From assembly GCA_041871065.1 (NCBI GenBank), contig CP168942.1, positions 1,706,501 to 1,770,500 on the forward strand: a stretch of 64,000 nucleotides of DNA. Direction: 5' to 3'. Below, piece by piece: positions 37,899-46,681 of the stretch (within the stretch, counting starts at the first letter, position 1; every line of letters starts with the position of its first letter). A program made the translations under genes and the position numbers. Origin of the DNA: Weissella confusa (GTDB taxonomy: Bacteria; Bacillota; Bacilli; Lactobacillales; Lactobacillaceae). A model generated the notes under the pieces. That model was not told the origin of the DNA and did not search any database. It saw nothing but the letters and a program-made list of their open reading frames with translations.

Positions 37899-38789
37899 TT
37901 ATTCCCATGTCTTCGTGTAATCGAAACGCGTACCCTTGGCATCTGCGTATTGCCCGTTAGCGTCTTGGCTCCAGAAGGCTGTGTACTTAGCCAAGTACTT
38001 ACCAGCCTTAATTTCCTTACCGTTTGACGTCATAGAGAAGTCAAAGTTAGAATTTGGTGCCATTTGCATCATCTTTTGTGTTTCACTCATATACGTTTGA
38101 CCGCTTGAGTCCTTCACACTACCAACAATCTCCAAACGATTTAATAGCGCTGCCTTTGGATTGATGACATTCGTATTGATAGAAGAAATTCCCTTATCAC
38201 TACTCAAAGTCACACCATTTGGGGTCAAGGTATCTGCAACATCGTTACCATCCGTTGAATTACGGGCTAGTACAGCAATGGCATAAGAAAACACGTTACC
38301 AAGTTGCATTCCCTTACCATTGCCACCGCCACCTTGACCCTCTTCAGTAAACTTCACACCACCAGCGTAAATTCCTGAAGTCGTCGCATCTGGCATCGTA
38401 ATCTTGGCATTAACGGCTTTGGTTTCCTTAGGGTTAAGCGATACTTTATCTGGAGTCTCAATCGCATCCCCTAGGCGAGCAGGAAGCGTCTTGTCAAATC
38501 CTGACGTTGCGGCATAATCAACAGTACCGCCGTTAGTAGTACCAGCGGTTCCCTTTGAAATATCAACAGTAATTGCCTTATTACTCGTGTTAGTCAAATT
38601 GAACGTCAATGATTCCGTTTGACCAGGATTCAACTTCATATCAAAATAAGACACATTTGTCTTATCAATTTGTGTTGCTGGCACAACCGCTTGAACGGTA
38701 TAGTCATTACCTGCGGCGTGTACATTAGTTACTGTTAACAAGCTGGCACCCACTACCAAACCTGTTAAAGCTAATCGCTTAATACTCAT
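37899..38789 (-). CDS. DUF916/DUF3324 WxL-binding protein, ends before its membrane anchor
   Basis: A 296-residue protein with a signal peptide (cleavage after VHA, residue ~26), a DUF916 domain starting DYTVQAVVPATQID, and a DUF3324 domain with the family hallmark MMQMAPNSNFDF. The frame stops at TAA 37899-37901, right after RFDYTKTWE, while homologous linker and anchor sequence continues in frame. It sits between its probable WxL partner (38907) and the giant LRR protein. As written it would be secreted, not anchored. Confidence 0.85.
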   Translation of the reverse strand: MSIKRLALTGLVVGASLLTVTNVHAAGNDYTVQAVVPATQIDKTNVSYFDMKLNPGQTESLTFNLTNTSNKAITVDISKGTAGTTNGGTVDYAATSGFDKTLPARLGDAIETPDKVSLNPKETKAVNAKITMPDATTSGIYAGGVKFTEEGQGGGGNGKGMQLGNVFSYAIAVLARNSTDGNDVADTLTPNGVTLSSDKGISSINTNVINPKAALLNRLEIVGSVKDSSGQTYMSETQKMMQMAPNSNFDFSMTSNGKEIKAGKYLAKYTAFWSQDANGQYADAKGTRFDYTKTWE

Positions 38790-38840
38790 TCTTCATATCC
38801 CTTTAAAATTTTCCGCACATACGTGCTATGTATTAGAAAA

Positions 38841-38870
38841 AAGTGACGACCACACGAGGTGTCGTCACTT
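38841..38870 (-). terminator. Terminator between WxL gene 38907 and its DUF916 partner
   Basis: Minus strand stem GTGACGAC / GTCGTCAC followed by TTTTTT. An internal terminator here would make the small WxL protein more abundant than its membrane partner. Confidence 0.75.
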
Positions 38871-38906
38871 TTTCTAGTTCAAATAGATTGTCTTATAAAA
38901 TTTGCC

Positions 38907-39488
38907 TTAGTTAGCCGGAGCAGCTTCCAAAACCCAGTCAATCTTACCAGAGTAAGTTCCAGCAACAGCTCCAGTTCCAGCTTTAATCTTCAAAGTCGCA
39001 TCATCGTTCTTCGTAATCGTACCCTTAAGATCTGGATTTGCAAATGCTTTCACGTCTTCAGCGCCGTCTACTGAGTAAACGACATTTGAACCCTTGTTTG
39101 CAGTCAAGTCTTTGTCACCAATCGTCAACGTCTCGCCAAGATAGCTAGTCTTAGTACCTGTAACGTTCTTAAGTGGTGTGTAGTTAGCCGTCAACGTCCA
39201 TCCTTGGTCAGGGTTACCTGTCGTATCAGTAACACTTGCACTAAATGGCTTTGAGTCTGTGTAATCCGTACTCAACAAATCAGCAACACTAGCTGACTTA
39301 AAAGTCAAATCATGCGTAATCGCATTCTTAGTACCATCTTCTGGATCCTTTGCAAATGCAAGCGTTCCCTTTTCAACCGTAAAGTTAGTTGTCGTAACAT
39401 CGTTTGTAGAATCAGCAAATACTGACGTTGATGCGCCCAACAATGAAACTGACAACAATGAAGCCAAAACAATCTTATTCATCTTCAT
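38907..39488 (-). CDS. WxL-domain surface protein
   Basis: A 193-residue secreted protein, first gene of the distal WxL unit. Signal peptide to about residue 25 (STSVFADST). WxL motif GWTLTANYT and distal motif YSGKIDWVLEAAP, both complete, make it a typical single-domain WxL protein. It has a good promoter and a terminator directly behind it, suggesting strong expression. Confidence 0.9.
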   Translation of the reverse strand: MKMNKIVLASLLSVSLLGASTSVFADSTNDVTTTNFTVEKGTLAFAKDPEDGTKNAITHDLTFKSASVADLLSTDYTDSKPFSASVTDTTGNPDQGWTLTANYTPLKNVTGTKTSYLGETLTIGDKDLTANKGSNVVYSVDGAEDVKAFANPDLKGTITKNDDATLKIKAGTGAVAGTYSGKIDWVLEAAPAN

Positions 39489-39552
39489 GATATCTTCTCT
39501 TTTCTCTCTTATATAAACAATAAAAATTCACATTTCCATCTGAACCTTGATA

Positions 39553-39581
39553 ATCATAGCCTTACTTTCAATAAGTGTCTA
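39553..39581 (-). promoter_or_regulatory. Promoter of the distal WxL unit
   Basis: Minus strand TAGACA (39576-39581), 17-base spacer, TATGAT (39553-39558). Upstream are TGTGAA (39628-39633) and TTTGAA (39617-39622) on the plus strand, 11 bases apart. Confidence 0.7.
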
Positions 39582-39688
39582 TAAAAAACAGGGTTTGTTC
39601 ACAATTTATTCTTATTTTTGAAAAAAATGTGAATTTTAGAGAAAGAGATTGTCATACTTATTAAGAATAAGTGTAATGTTACGCCTAC

Positions 39689-40936
39689 TTATCCCTCACG
39701 TACAACAAAATCGTTCTGCAATTTCGTGCCCTTTAAGACAATTTGTCCAGATGAAATTTCATGTGTATCGCCCGTCAACACGTATCCTGACGGGATTTCG
39801 ATCGTGGCATGTCCCTTGCGACGCAAATGCACATGACCACGTGCGACAATTTCGCCATCCGCTAACATGAACTTATAGTGCACACGGCGACGACGCGTTA
39901 GCAACCAAATAAAGAACACAATCAATACAACAGCCACACCAATCGTCATCCAGAACAATGGTTGCCAGAATAGACTCTTGCGTAGCATCGCATTTTGCTT
40001 ATGCAACTTTGCTGCTGCCTTATCGCTAATGTACAAATTCGTCTTACTAAACGTGCGATAAGCATAGCGCTTACCGTTTGGCGCATCGTAACGTAGCCCA
40101 TCTTCACGGCCATAATAGCCAACAGCCGTCACAGTATAATTGCCAGCAGGCAAATCCTGTTCACCAGCCCAGACTTTGTAATTGAACTGTGAATTAGGCG
40201 CCATCTGCATATTAGATGCCTCACGTTGCAAGTACGTTCCGCGGGGTCCAACGATTGAGATACGCATATACAAACTATTCAAAAACGTCTGCGTATTGTT
40301 AATGAGCTGCATACTAATAGCGGCTTCACTCGCAATCACCCTAGCTGACGCCTTACCAATGGTTAAGTTAGGCACCAAAATACTACTGCTCGTGCGATTC
40401 AAAACGGCAACAGTGTAACCAACTTCTGTATTGAAGTTCATCGTCGCATTTTGTGAATTGACGTCTGCTTGCCCTTCAGCCGTAAACGTCACCCCACCTG
40501 CCATAACACCAGAAATACCATTATCTGGCGTCACCAAAGTCACAGTAGTCTTTCGTACTGATCCTGCTGGTACCGTCACCTTAGGGTCTGCCGGTGTCAA
40601 ATATTGTTCCATGCGTGCTGGCAGTCCAGCGAAACGACTATCCGGCCAGTTTTGTGTGCCATAAATCACCGCACCATTCGCACTGGTACCCGCCGTTCCT
40701 GCTGACACAGCAACTGTGATGTCATGAGTTGCTTGGTTCGCAATATCAAACGTAAGCGTCGTACGATCACCAGGCTTAGTCGTCACGTCAGCGTAACTCA
40801 CCTCTTGCGCATCATCTCGCTGAGCGGTCGGCTGTTCCAAACTAACCGCAATCCCGCTCTCTTGTTCAGCATGGACAACTGTTGGCATTTGCCAACTGAC
40901 GACCATGAAACTAATGATTAACAATAACTTTTTCAT
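39689..40936 (-). CDS. DUF916/DUF3324 WxL-binding protein with cytoplasmic tail domain
   Basis: A 415-residue protein: signal peptide (to ~residue 24, VVHAEQ), DUF916 domain with YADVTTKPGDRTTLTF, DUF3324 domain with MQMAPNSQFNY, a membrane helix (FWMTIGVAVVLIVFFIWLL) at residues ~325-345, then a basic RRRR and about 65 cytoplasmic residues. That tail (VHYKFMLADGEIVARG.., ending NDFVVREG) resembles the tails of the products at 41478 and 43529. Intact, and last gene of the proximal WxL unit, following its WxL partner. Confidence 0.88.
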   Translation of the reverse strand: MKKLLLIISFMVVSWQMPTVVHAEQESGIAVSLEQPTAQRDDAQEVSYADVTTKPGDRTTLTFDIANQATHDITVAVSAGTAGTSANGAVIYGTQNWPDSRFAGLPARMEQYLTPADPKVTVPAGSVRKTTVTLVTPDNGISGVMAGGVTFTAEGQADVNSQNATMNFNTEVGYTVAVLNRTSSSILVPNLTIGKASARVIASEAAISMQLINNTQTFLNSLYMRISIVGPRGTYLQREASNMQMAPNSQFNYKVWAGEQDLPAGNYTVTAVGYYGREDGLRYDAPNGKRYAYRTFSKTNLYISDKAAAKLHKQNAMLRKSLFWQPLFWMTIGVAVVLIVFFIWLLTRRRRVHYKFMLADGEIVARGHVHLRRKGHATIEIPSGYVLTGDTHEISSGQIVLKGTKLQNDFVVREG

Positions 40937-40945
40937 GATACTTGC

Positions 40946-41497
40946 CTACCCTGGATTAACAACGCCATTTTGTAGTTCATACTGAATTGTTGCGTTGTAA
41001 GTTCCAATTGAAACGGTTGGCGGAATCGTCAAACTGACCTTCATTTCAGGTGACTCCCACGTGTAGTCACTAAAAGCCATGGTGTCATGCGCAATCGTGG
41101 CGCTACCAACCAACGAACCATCTTCAGCGACGTGCAATTCTTGGCCATTAATTGTTAAATGACCGTCGAATTTCGTTCCCACCAATGATTGTTGGAAATT
41201 TGTAATCCCCGCTACTAGGCTCCAACTTTGTTCCATGCCAGTATAATTCGTCACTGTGAAAGTGCCTTTGGGCAAGGTCACTTCACGTGTGACCGGTCCC
41301 TTGGCCAATTCAGCCAAACGGACAGCTTCAAAATTTAAATCCGTACCACCAGCCGCTGCCTGAAGTGTTACCGGTGTACCAGTCACTTCCAAACCAGTTG
41401 ATGTACTTCCTGATTGATCAGCTAGCGCAACCGTGCCAGTCGTTGCCAACACCAAGCCTGCGCTCAGTAGCATAGCCTTAGTTTGCCATTTCTTCAT
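40946..41497 (-). CDS. WxL-domain surface protein
   Basis: A 183-residue secreted protein with a signal peptide (to ~residue 26, TVALADQ). WxL motif QSWSLVAG and distal motif YNATIQYELQNG. The ATG at 41497 lies inside the 3' end of the preceding gene, with GGAGG upstream, so the two overlap by about 20 bases and are probably translationally coupled. Confidence 0.85.
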   Translation of the reverse strand: MKKWQTKAMLLSAGLVLATTGTVALADQSGSTSTGLEVTGTPVTLQAAAGGTDLNFEAVRLAELAKGPVTREVTLPKGTFTVTNYTGMEQSWSLVAGITNFQQSLVGTKFDGHLTINGQELHVAEDGSLVGSATIAHDTMAFSDYTWESPEMKVSLTIPPTVSIGTYNATIQYELQNGVVNPG

Positions 41498-42965
41498 GAG
41501 TGCCTTCCCCTCCTTCCGTTTTCGCAATCACAGTAAATGATTGACTCTCTTGACGATAATCAACAGCAACCTTTGCCACAAGGACTGGTTGTCCTGTCAT
41601 GTCATAGACTGCTTCGCCATCCCCATCCTGCTTCACAGCTAAGAAGCCGGCAGGGACATCAAGTCGCATTTGTTTCTTAAAGAGATGTGATGTGCAGTGT
41701 TCTTTGGCCACCAACAGGTCATCTTCTGTGTAGAAGTAAACCGTGTGATGACGGCGCTTGTACCACAAGAACCACAAGAATCCAGCCAGTGCGCCTAACC
41801 CAAGCAATACCTTCGTGATAATCGGATTCAAATGATGTCCTGCATTGACCAATGTACTATTTAAGTGCCTTGCTTGCGCCGTTGAAATCGGCACATTAGT
41901 CGTCGCCTTCAATTTGCGACTACTTGGCACCAAAATAGATGAACCAGCCGATTGCGCTTCAGATGTGGCGACGCTGACTGAACTTTGGGCTGATGCTGCC
42001 TGATCATCAGGGACTGTCAGCTCATTTTCAGGTGCCACTGAACTCTTAGCATCACTCGAACTTGCTGTCTTTGTCGCACTACTCTTGTCTGTATCGGTTT
42101 GCTTGGTAATCGCCCCAGGAACCAGTGTAGCCGGTTCAGCAGCCGACCCATTCACTGACACGCGATATGTACCAGCTTCAACCTTGTCACCGCCTAGCCA
42201 TATTGTCCAATTCAAACGTGTATTTGGCGCCAGTTGCATCATCGACTGCACACGGTGATACTTCTTACCGCTCGGTGATGTAATTTCCACGTCCATCTTC
42301 ACACGATTAATGAATGCTGGGTAAGGATTCTGGAAGTGGAATACAAAGCCAGCTTGTCCATCAACGAGCTTCGCTCCTTCTGAAACGACGGAAGGCTGCA
42401 TGTTATAAATTTTTGGCTCAGCGTTTTGCGCCAATACCGCAATGTCATACTTCACTTGCGCATTCAAACGATATTGTGTTGATGCCGTGTGGTATTGATT
42501 CTCCTCTTTAAAACCAACCCCACCGGCGATCGTGCCATCGAACGGTGCATCAGGCATAGACAATTGTGCAGTCACCGTCTTGATTTGTCCCGGCGTCAAT
42601 GTAATCACTGGTTCATCGACCGTCAAATGGTTTTCCATACGCGTGGGCAAATTGACAAAGTCCTTATTTGGCCAATTTTCAGTCGTGTAGACAACGCTAC
42701 CGTTTTCACTACTGCCGGCTGTTCCCTTGGTCATATCAACCTTGATAGTCTTCGCTGAAATATTTTGAATTTGATAACGCAATGTTTGTGATGTGCCAGG
42801 TGCTGCAATCACGTCGGCGTACCCAACACCGCGTGCACTTGGTCGCTGCGAATTAGACTCGATGTACGTCACACTGTAATCATCGTGCCCGACCGTGGCT
42901 GCATGCACAGAACCAGGCACTAATAGTGCGATCACTAAAATTGTTATCCCCATTTCACGTCGCAT
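41478..42965 (-). CDS. DUF916/DUF3324 WxL-binding protein with Ser-rich spacer and cytoplasmic tail
   Basis: A 495-residue protein started at the ATG at 42965. It has a signal peptide, the DUF916 domain (YADVIAAPGTSQTL), the DUF3324 domain (MMQLAPNTRLNW) and an unusual Ser/Thr-rich spacer of ~90 residues not seen in its paralogues. A membrane helix (VLLGLGALAGFLWFLWY) follows, then a cytoplasmic tail of ~85 residues related to those at 39689 and 43529. The spacer would hold the binding domains farther from the membrane. Confidence 0.87.
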   Translation of the reverse strand: MRREMGITILVIALLVPGSVHAATVGHDDYSVTYIESNSQRPSARGVGYADVIAAPGTSQTLRYQIQNISAKTIKVDMTKGTAGSSENGSVVYTTENWPNKDFVNLPTRMENHLTVDEPVITLTPGQIKTVTAQLSMPDAPFDGTIAGGVGFKEENQYHTASTQYRLNAQVKYDIAVLAQNAEPKIYNMQPSVVSEGAKLVDGQAGFVFHFQNPYPAFINRVKMDVEITSPSGKKYHRVQSMMQLAPNTRLNWTIWLGGDKVEAGTYRVSVNGSAAEPATLVPGAITKQTDTDKSSATKTASSSDAKSSVAPENELTVPDDQAASAQSSVSVATSEAQSAGSSILVPSSRKLKATTNVPISTAQARHLNSTLVNAGHHLNPIITKVLLGLGALAGFLWFLWYKRRHHTVYFYTEDDLLVAKEHCTSHLFKKQMRLDVPAGFLAVKQDGDGEAVYDMTGQPVLVAKVAVDYRQESQSFTVIAKTEGGEGTHEEMAN

Positions 42966-43023
42966 GTTGATTGTCCCTACTTCCCTTATATGTATCCCGC
43001 CGAGGCGGGGAGGATTGCGTACC

Positions 43024-43524
43024 CTATTGTGCAACCCCATTATTTAGCGTGTACAACACATTCGCTGTATAACGCCCAACCGCGTTACCTGGAATGGTCA
43101 CACTGGCATCAACCGCTGGCGACTCCCAATAACCAGGCACCTGGCTGTGGAAAATCATCGCAGAATTGTGCTGTGTGGCATCGGCACGGATTGTAATGTT
43201 GTTAATCGTTAGCATGCCATCAAACGAATTAGATCCGTTCGTGAATTCTTCAGCTGCCATTGATAATGACCACCCTGCCGAAGATCCGGAAAGATCAGTC
43301 ACCTGAAATGAACCGGCTGGCAATTTTGTACCACGTGTCGTTGGTACCGTTAAACGATCCAACAGTGTGTCACCAAAATCAATTGATGCGACACCTTTGT
43401 CCATCGTGCGATTACCAGCGATGATGTTCACCTTGGCTTGTCCAGTCGCCGTATCGGCATGCCCAGCTATTGGCATAGCCAACACGCTAAGACTGGCCAT
43501 CATAATTAGTAATCCTTGTTTCAT
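43024..43524 (-). CDS. Small WxL-domain surface protein
   Basis: A 166-residue secreted protein started at the ATG at 43524, which has AAAGGAT upstream and lies at the stop of the preceding gene. Signal peptide to ~residue 23 (IAGHADT). WxL motif AGWSLSMA and distal motif YTANVLYTLNNG. Essentially only a WxL domain, so it may act as an adaptor rather than an adhesin. Confidence 0.85.
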   Translation of the reverse strand: MKQGLLIMMASLSVLAMPIAGHADTATGQAKVNIIAGNRTMDKGVASIDFGDTLLDRLTVPTTRGTKLPAGSFQVTDLSGSSAGWSLSMAAEEFTNGSNSFDGMLTINNITIRADATQHNSAMIFHSQVPGYWESPAVDASVTIPGNAVGRYTANVLYTLNNGVAQ

Positions 43525-43528
43525 TACC

Positions 43529-44797
43529 CTATCCTTTTGACGTTGATAATGCTGCGACTTCAACTTCAATATACGTTTGCGTTGCCTTAACAACCAACGT
43601 ACGCTCATCCGTCAATGTTGCATGCTTATCATTCATCAAGCGTACTGATTCTGGCAACGTCAACGTCACCTTACCCATGCGTGACGCACGGGCACGTTCC
43701 TTCATCACAATACGGTTTGTCATCAAATCAATAACTTGGACCGTGACATTGCGCTTCTTGAAGAAGACGAACCACAAGATAATTGCCGCAATTGCTAGCA
43801 AAATACCAATGAAGACCTTGTAGGCCAACGGCATCTTTGAGCTGATTTGCAAGTCGTAGTCACGCTTGTTCAAATCAGCAGCTTGCTTAGCTGTCACGTG
43901 AACCGTCTTTTCAGTTTGAATGTGGTACGTGTACTTGTCGCCACTAAACTTAAAGCGACGTTGGCCGTCCTTTGACCAGTAAGTATCCGTTACAACACGG
44001 TAGTCACCCGTCTTAAGCGCCTTACCGTTGGTGTAAATGCCCCAGTTGAATTGGGTATTTGGCGCCATCTGCATGTTCGCTTGCATACGCGTAAATTTCA
44101 CACCATCAGGTCCCGTAACGGTTGTCTTCATCCCCAACGCGTTGATGAAACTTGATGTTGGATTCTTAACGTTAACAGCGAACACAGTGTGACGGTTAAC
44201 TTGCGTCGCCTTCACACCACCCATTTGCAACATACCTTCCGCAATGCGTTGGTTGTTAGACAACAAAACCGCCACGTCATATTCGTACGTGGCATTAATC
44301 TTCATTGAATTCGTTGACTGGGTCGATCGATTCTGATTCTCTTCAACAAAGCTAACCCCACCAGCCATACGTCCTTCAAATTGTTGCGCAGGTGCCTTCA
44401 ACGTTGCCGTTGCCGTCGTGTTTTGACCAGGCTTTAGCGTGATTTCTGATTGGTCAGCCTTCAGATAGTCACCCATCTTGTTAACCAAACCATCCGTCAA
44501 CGTTGGCTTTACATCTTGTGTAGCGTAGTTAATCGCACCGTTATCACTCGTCGTGGCCGTTCCGGCATTCATTTTAATTTTAATCGTCTTATTTGACGTG
44601 TTAGACAATTGGAATTGCAATGTCTGTTGTGATCCTGGCTCAGCCTTCACATCAACATAACCTGCATTATCAGATTCCGTGCGTTGATTGTCCGGTTGAA
44701 CCGCCACCACACTATAGTCATCGGCTGCATAAGCAGTCGTCATCAACATTGGCACAGCAACCGCAGCAGCGATTGCCAATTTAACCCACTTGGCCAT
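43529..44797 (-). CDS. DUF916/DUF3324 WxL-binding protein with cytoplasmic tail domain
   Basis: A 422-residue protein: signal peptide (to ~residue 25, TTAYAAD), DUF916 domain (YVDVKAEPGSQQTLQF), DUF3324 domain (NMQMAPNTQFNW), a membrane helix (VFIGILLAIAAIILWFVFF) and ~75 cytoplasmic residues (VTVQVIDLMTNRIVMKERA..) related to the tails at 39689 and 41478. Intact. Second gene of the proximal WxL unit. Confidence 0.88.
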   Translation of the reverse strand: MAKWVKLAIAAAVAVPMLMTTAYAADDYSVVAVQPDNQRTESDNAGYVDVKAEPGSQQTLQFQLSNTSNKTIKIKMNAGTATTSDNGAINYATQDVKPTLTDGLVNKMGDYLKADQSEITLKPGQNTTATATLKAPAQQFEGRMAGGVSFVEENQNRSTQSTNSMKINATYEYDVAVLLSNNQRIAEGMLQMGGVKATQVNRHTVFAVNVKNPTSSFINALGMKTTVTGPDGVKFTRMQANMQMAPNTQFNWGIYTNGKALKTGDYRVVTDTYWSKDGQRRFKFSGDKYTYHIQTEKTVHVTAKQAADLNKRDYDLQISSKMPLAYKVFIGILLAIAAIILWFVFFKKRNVTVQVIDLMTNRIVMKERARASRMGKVTLTLPESVRLMNDKHATLTDERTLVVKATQTYIEVEVAALSTSKG

Positions 44798-44903
44798 GTT
44801 TTTATTTTCTCTCTCTCAAAATCTCTCAAAATTAAACACAAAAAGCCTGGCAGAACCAGACCATTTGCTTTACATATCAAACTTATTTAATTGCTAAATC
44901 AGC

Positions 44904-45539
44904 TTATTCGTTGCTACCAGCTACAGGTTGAGTTGCAGCATCAGTAGTTTCCGATTGGGTGTTGCTATTTGTACCAGTAGACAACTTGTACGTGACATCC
45001 GCCTTGTATGAACCTACCTTTGTTCCAGTTGGTACAACCATCGTTGCCTTAGCCAGAGGACTCGTCCAGACTGTGTGTGATTCATTGTTCCAATTACCAG
45101 CACTAGCTGAAGTATACAAAGGTGCTGATTGGTTGTCAGTCAAAGCAACACCATTAATCATCAATTGTCCATAAAACGGAGCGCTAGCACCCGCAGTTTC
45201 ACTACTGAACTTAGTGACCGTTGCCGTTAGGTTCCAATCCGCGTTCAACGTGTTAAGAACACCAAAAGCTGACTCTTTCATCTCTGCCTTTGTCTGCTTG
45301 CTGCCCGTTACCAAATCTGCCAAAGTGACAGAATCAAAATTCAAATCATTGGTAACAGCCTTGCCGTTTTGATCAGTATAGTTAACACCTGGCACTTGAG
45401 TAATCTCAAGCTTTCCACCATCGTTGGTTACTGAAACGTTGGCCTTACCATCCATAGTTGTATCAGCTGACACCACACCAGCCGTTGCCAAAACAGAACT
45501 TGCTACCAAAACAGTTGCTGCAATCGTTGCAAACTTCAT
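44904..45539 (-). CDS. WxL-domain surface protein
   Basis: A 211-residue secreted protein, first gene of the proximal WxL unit. Signal peptide to ~residue 25 (AGVVSADT). WxL motif DWNLTATV and distal motif YKADVTYKLSTG, with a Thr/Gln-rich tail of ~25 residues after the domain that its paralogues lack. GGGG-type ribosome site before the ATG. Confidence 0.88.
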   Translation of the reverse strand: MKFATIAATVLVASSVLATAGVVSADTTMDGKANVSVTNDGGKLEITQVPGVNYTDQNGKAVTNDLNFDSVTLADLVTGSKQTKAEMKESAFGVLNTLNADWNLTATVTKFSSETAGASAPFYGQLMINGVALTDNQSAPLYTSASAGNWNNESHTVWTSPLAKATMVVPTGTKVGSYKADVTYKLSTGTNSNTQSETTDAATQPVAGSNE

Positions 45540-45612
45540 GTCTCTACCCCTTCACGAATTCTTCAAATTCGTTTCTCTTTATATTAAGGAAAATTCCCTT
45601 ATTAAAGATAAT

Positions 45613-45641
45613 AAGATAAAGTAAGCGTTGGTTTGTGTCTA
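45613..45641 (-). promoter_or_regulatory. Promoter of the proximal WxL unit, with upstream direct repeat
   Basis: Minus strand TAGACA (45636-45641), 17-base spacer, TATCTT (45613-45618). Two TTCACA hexamers (45645-45650 and 45656-45661) lie just upstream, 11 bases apart, on the same face of the helix: a candidate activator site. Confidence 0.65.
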
Positions 45642-45738
45642 AATTGTGAAGAAAGTGTGAACTTCGGGTTTATACGTATTTTTATGTATCGCATTGGCAA
45701 CAGTTTTGCATGCTAAAAACCAGACAAACAAAATAAAA

Positions 45739-45764
45739 AGACCACCAGGTTTCCCTAGTGGTCT
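45739..45764 (-). terminator. Terminator after the universal stress protein gene
   Basis: Minus strand stem AGACCAC / GTGGTCT followed by TTTTTATTTT. Confidence 0.8.
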
Positions 45765-45775
45765 AGTCATATCAA

Positions 45776-46231
45776 TTACTTAGCACGAACAATCAACGTA
45801 TCAACGTTTGCTGTACGCGTTACGTATTCAGTAACTGATCCAATCAACAAGCGCTCAATGGCGTTCAAACCAGTAGCACCAATCATAATCAAATCAACAT
45901 TCATCTTCTCAGGCGCTTGGTGAGCAATGATGTCCTTTGGTGAACCGTACTCAATTGTGTAGTCCACGTTCTTAACACCAGCATCCTTAGCTTGTTGCAA
46001 GTAAGTCTCCAAAGTCTTCTTTGCAGTTTCAGCAACTTGCTCGACCATCGTCGTCTTGAAGTCCGTTACGTTTTGGAATGCGCGTGTATCGATAACGTGC
46101 AAAATGTGCAAGTTAGCGTCTTCCCCATTACGCAATGCAACTTGAATTGCCTTCCCCAAAGCAGCTTCAGCTTCCTTTGATCCATCAACTGGAATCAAAA
46201 TGTTCTTGTAGTTTACATTAGTATCAGCCAT
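45776..46231 (-). CDS. Universal stress protein (UspA family)
   Basis: A 151-residue single USP domain with an alpha/beta nucleotide-binding fold. ILIPVDGSKEAEAAL at the N-terminus and the ATP-loop motif MIGATGLNAIERLLIGSVTEYV (G-x2-G-x9-G-S/T-type) at the C-terminus are intact, so it probably binds ATP. Monocistronic, with a GGAGG ribosome site. Confidence 0.93.
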   Translation of the reverse strand: MADTNVNYKNILIPVDGSKEAEAALGKAIQVALRNGEDANLHILHVIDTRAFQNVTDFKTTMVEQVAETAKKTLETYLQQAKDAGVKNVDYTIEYGSPKDIIAHQAPEKMNVDLIMIGATGLNAIERLLIGSVTEYVTRTANVDTLIVRAK

Positions 46232-46270
46232 GATAGTTCCTCCTCTAAGTGGCTATTTGCCTATATGTTC

Positions 46271-46299
46271 ATTATACGCCATTTGTAATAAATTTGATA
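46271..46299 (-). promoter_or_regulatory. Promoter of the universal stress protein gene
   Basis: Minus strand TATCAA (46294-46299), 17-base spacer, perfect TATAAT (46271-46276). Confidence 0.65.
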
Positions 46300-46321
46300 A
46301 ATAAACCATGTCTAAAAAAAA

Positions 46322-46350
46322 TAGCACCTATGAAGATTTCACAGATGCTA
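46322..46350 (-). terminator. Terminator after the 46365 gene
   Basis: Minus strand stem TAGCA..TGAA / TTCA..TGCTA followed by eight T's. Confidence 0.8.
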
Positions 46351-46364
46351 CAACTAAAGTATGA

Positions 46365-46643
46365 CTATTTAAACAATCGTGATGTCACCACAACAGCCAA
46401 GACCGTCGTTAGAATTGTTGCCAAGATAACGAAGATGCCGGCTGGCAATGGCTCTGAACCACGCAACACAACACTAACAATCAATGCCAATGCATCAAGC
46501 GTGAAGAACCAACCGAAAAATGTTGCTGGCATACGCGCTTGTGATGCCGACAAGTTCAAAAATCCTTGACGGTGTGTTAGTAGATAAATGCCCATTGCGC
46601 CAATCAACAACGCAAAGACAAGATACATAATGATGATGCCCAT
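46365..46643 (-). CDS. Small membrane protein of unknown function
   Basis: A 92-residue protein with three predicted membrane helices (residues ~3-23, ~40-60 and ~68-88). No known motif. The Met at 46643 is favoured as the start because AGAGG lies nine bases upstream; the in-frame ATG at 46652 touches that site. It lies directly behind the 6S-like RNA. Confidence 0.65.
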   Translation of the reverse strand: MGIIIMYLVFALLIGAMGIYLLTHRQGFLNLSASQARMPATFFGWFFTLDALALIVSVVLRGSEPLPAGIFVILATILTTVLAVVVTSRLFK

Positions 46644-46681
46644 TTCATTCATCCTCTATCTCAAATAATTAATTGCAAAAG

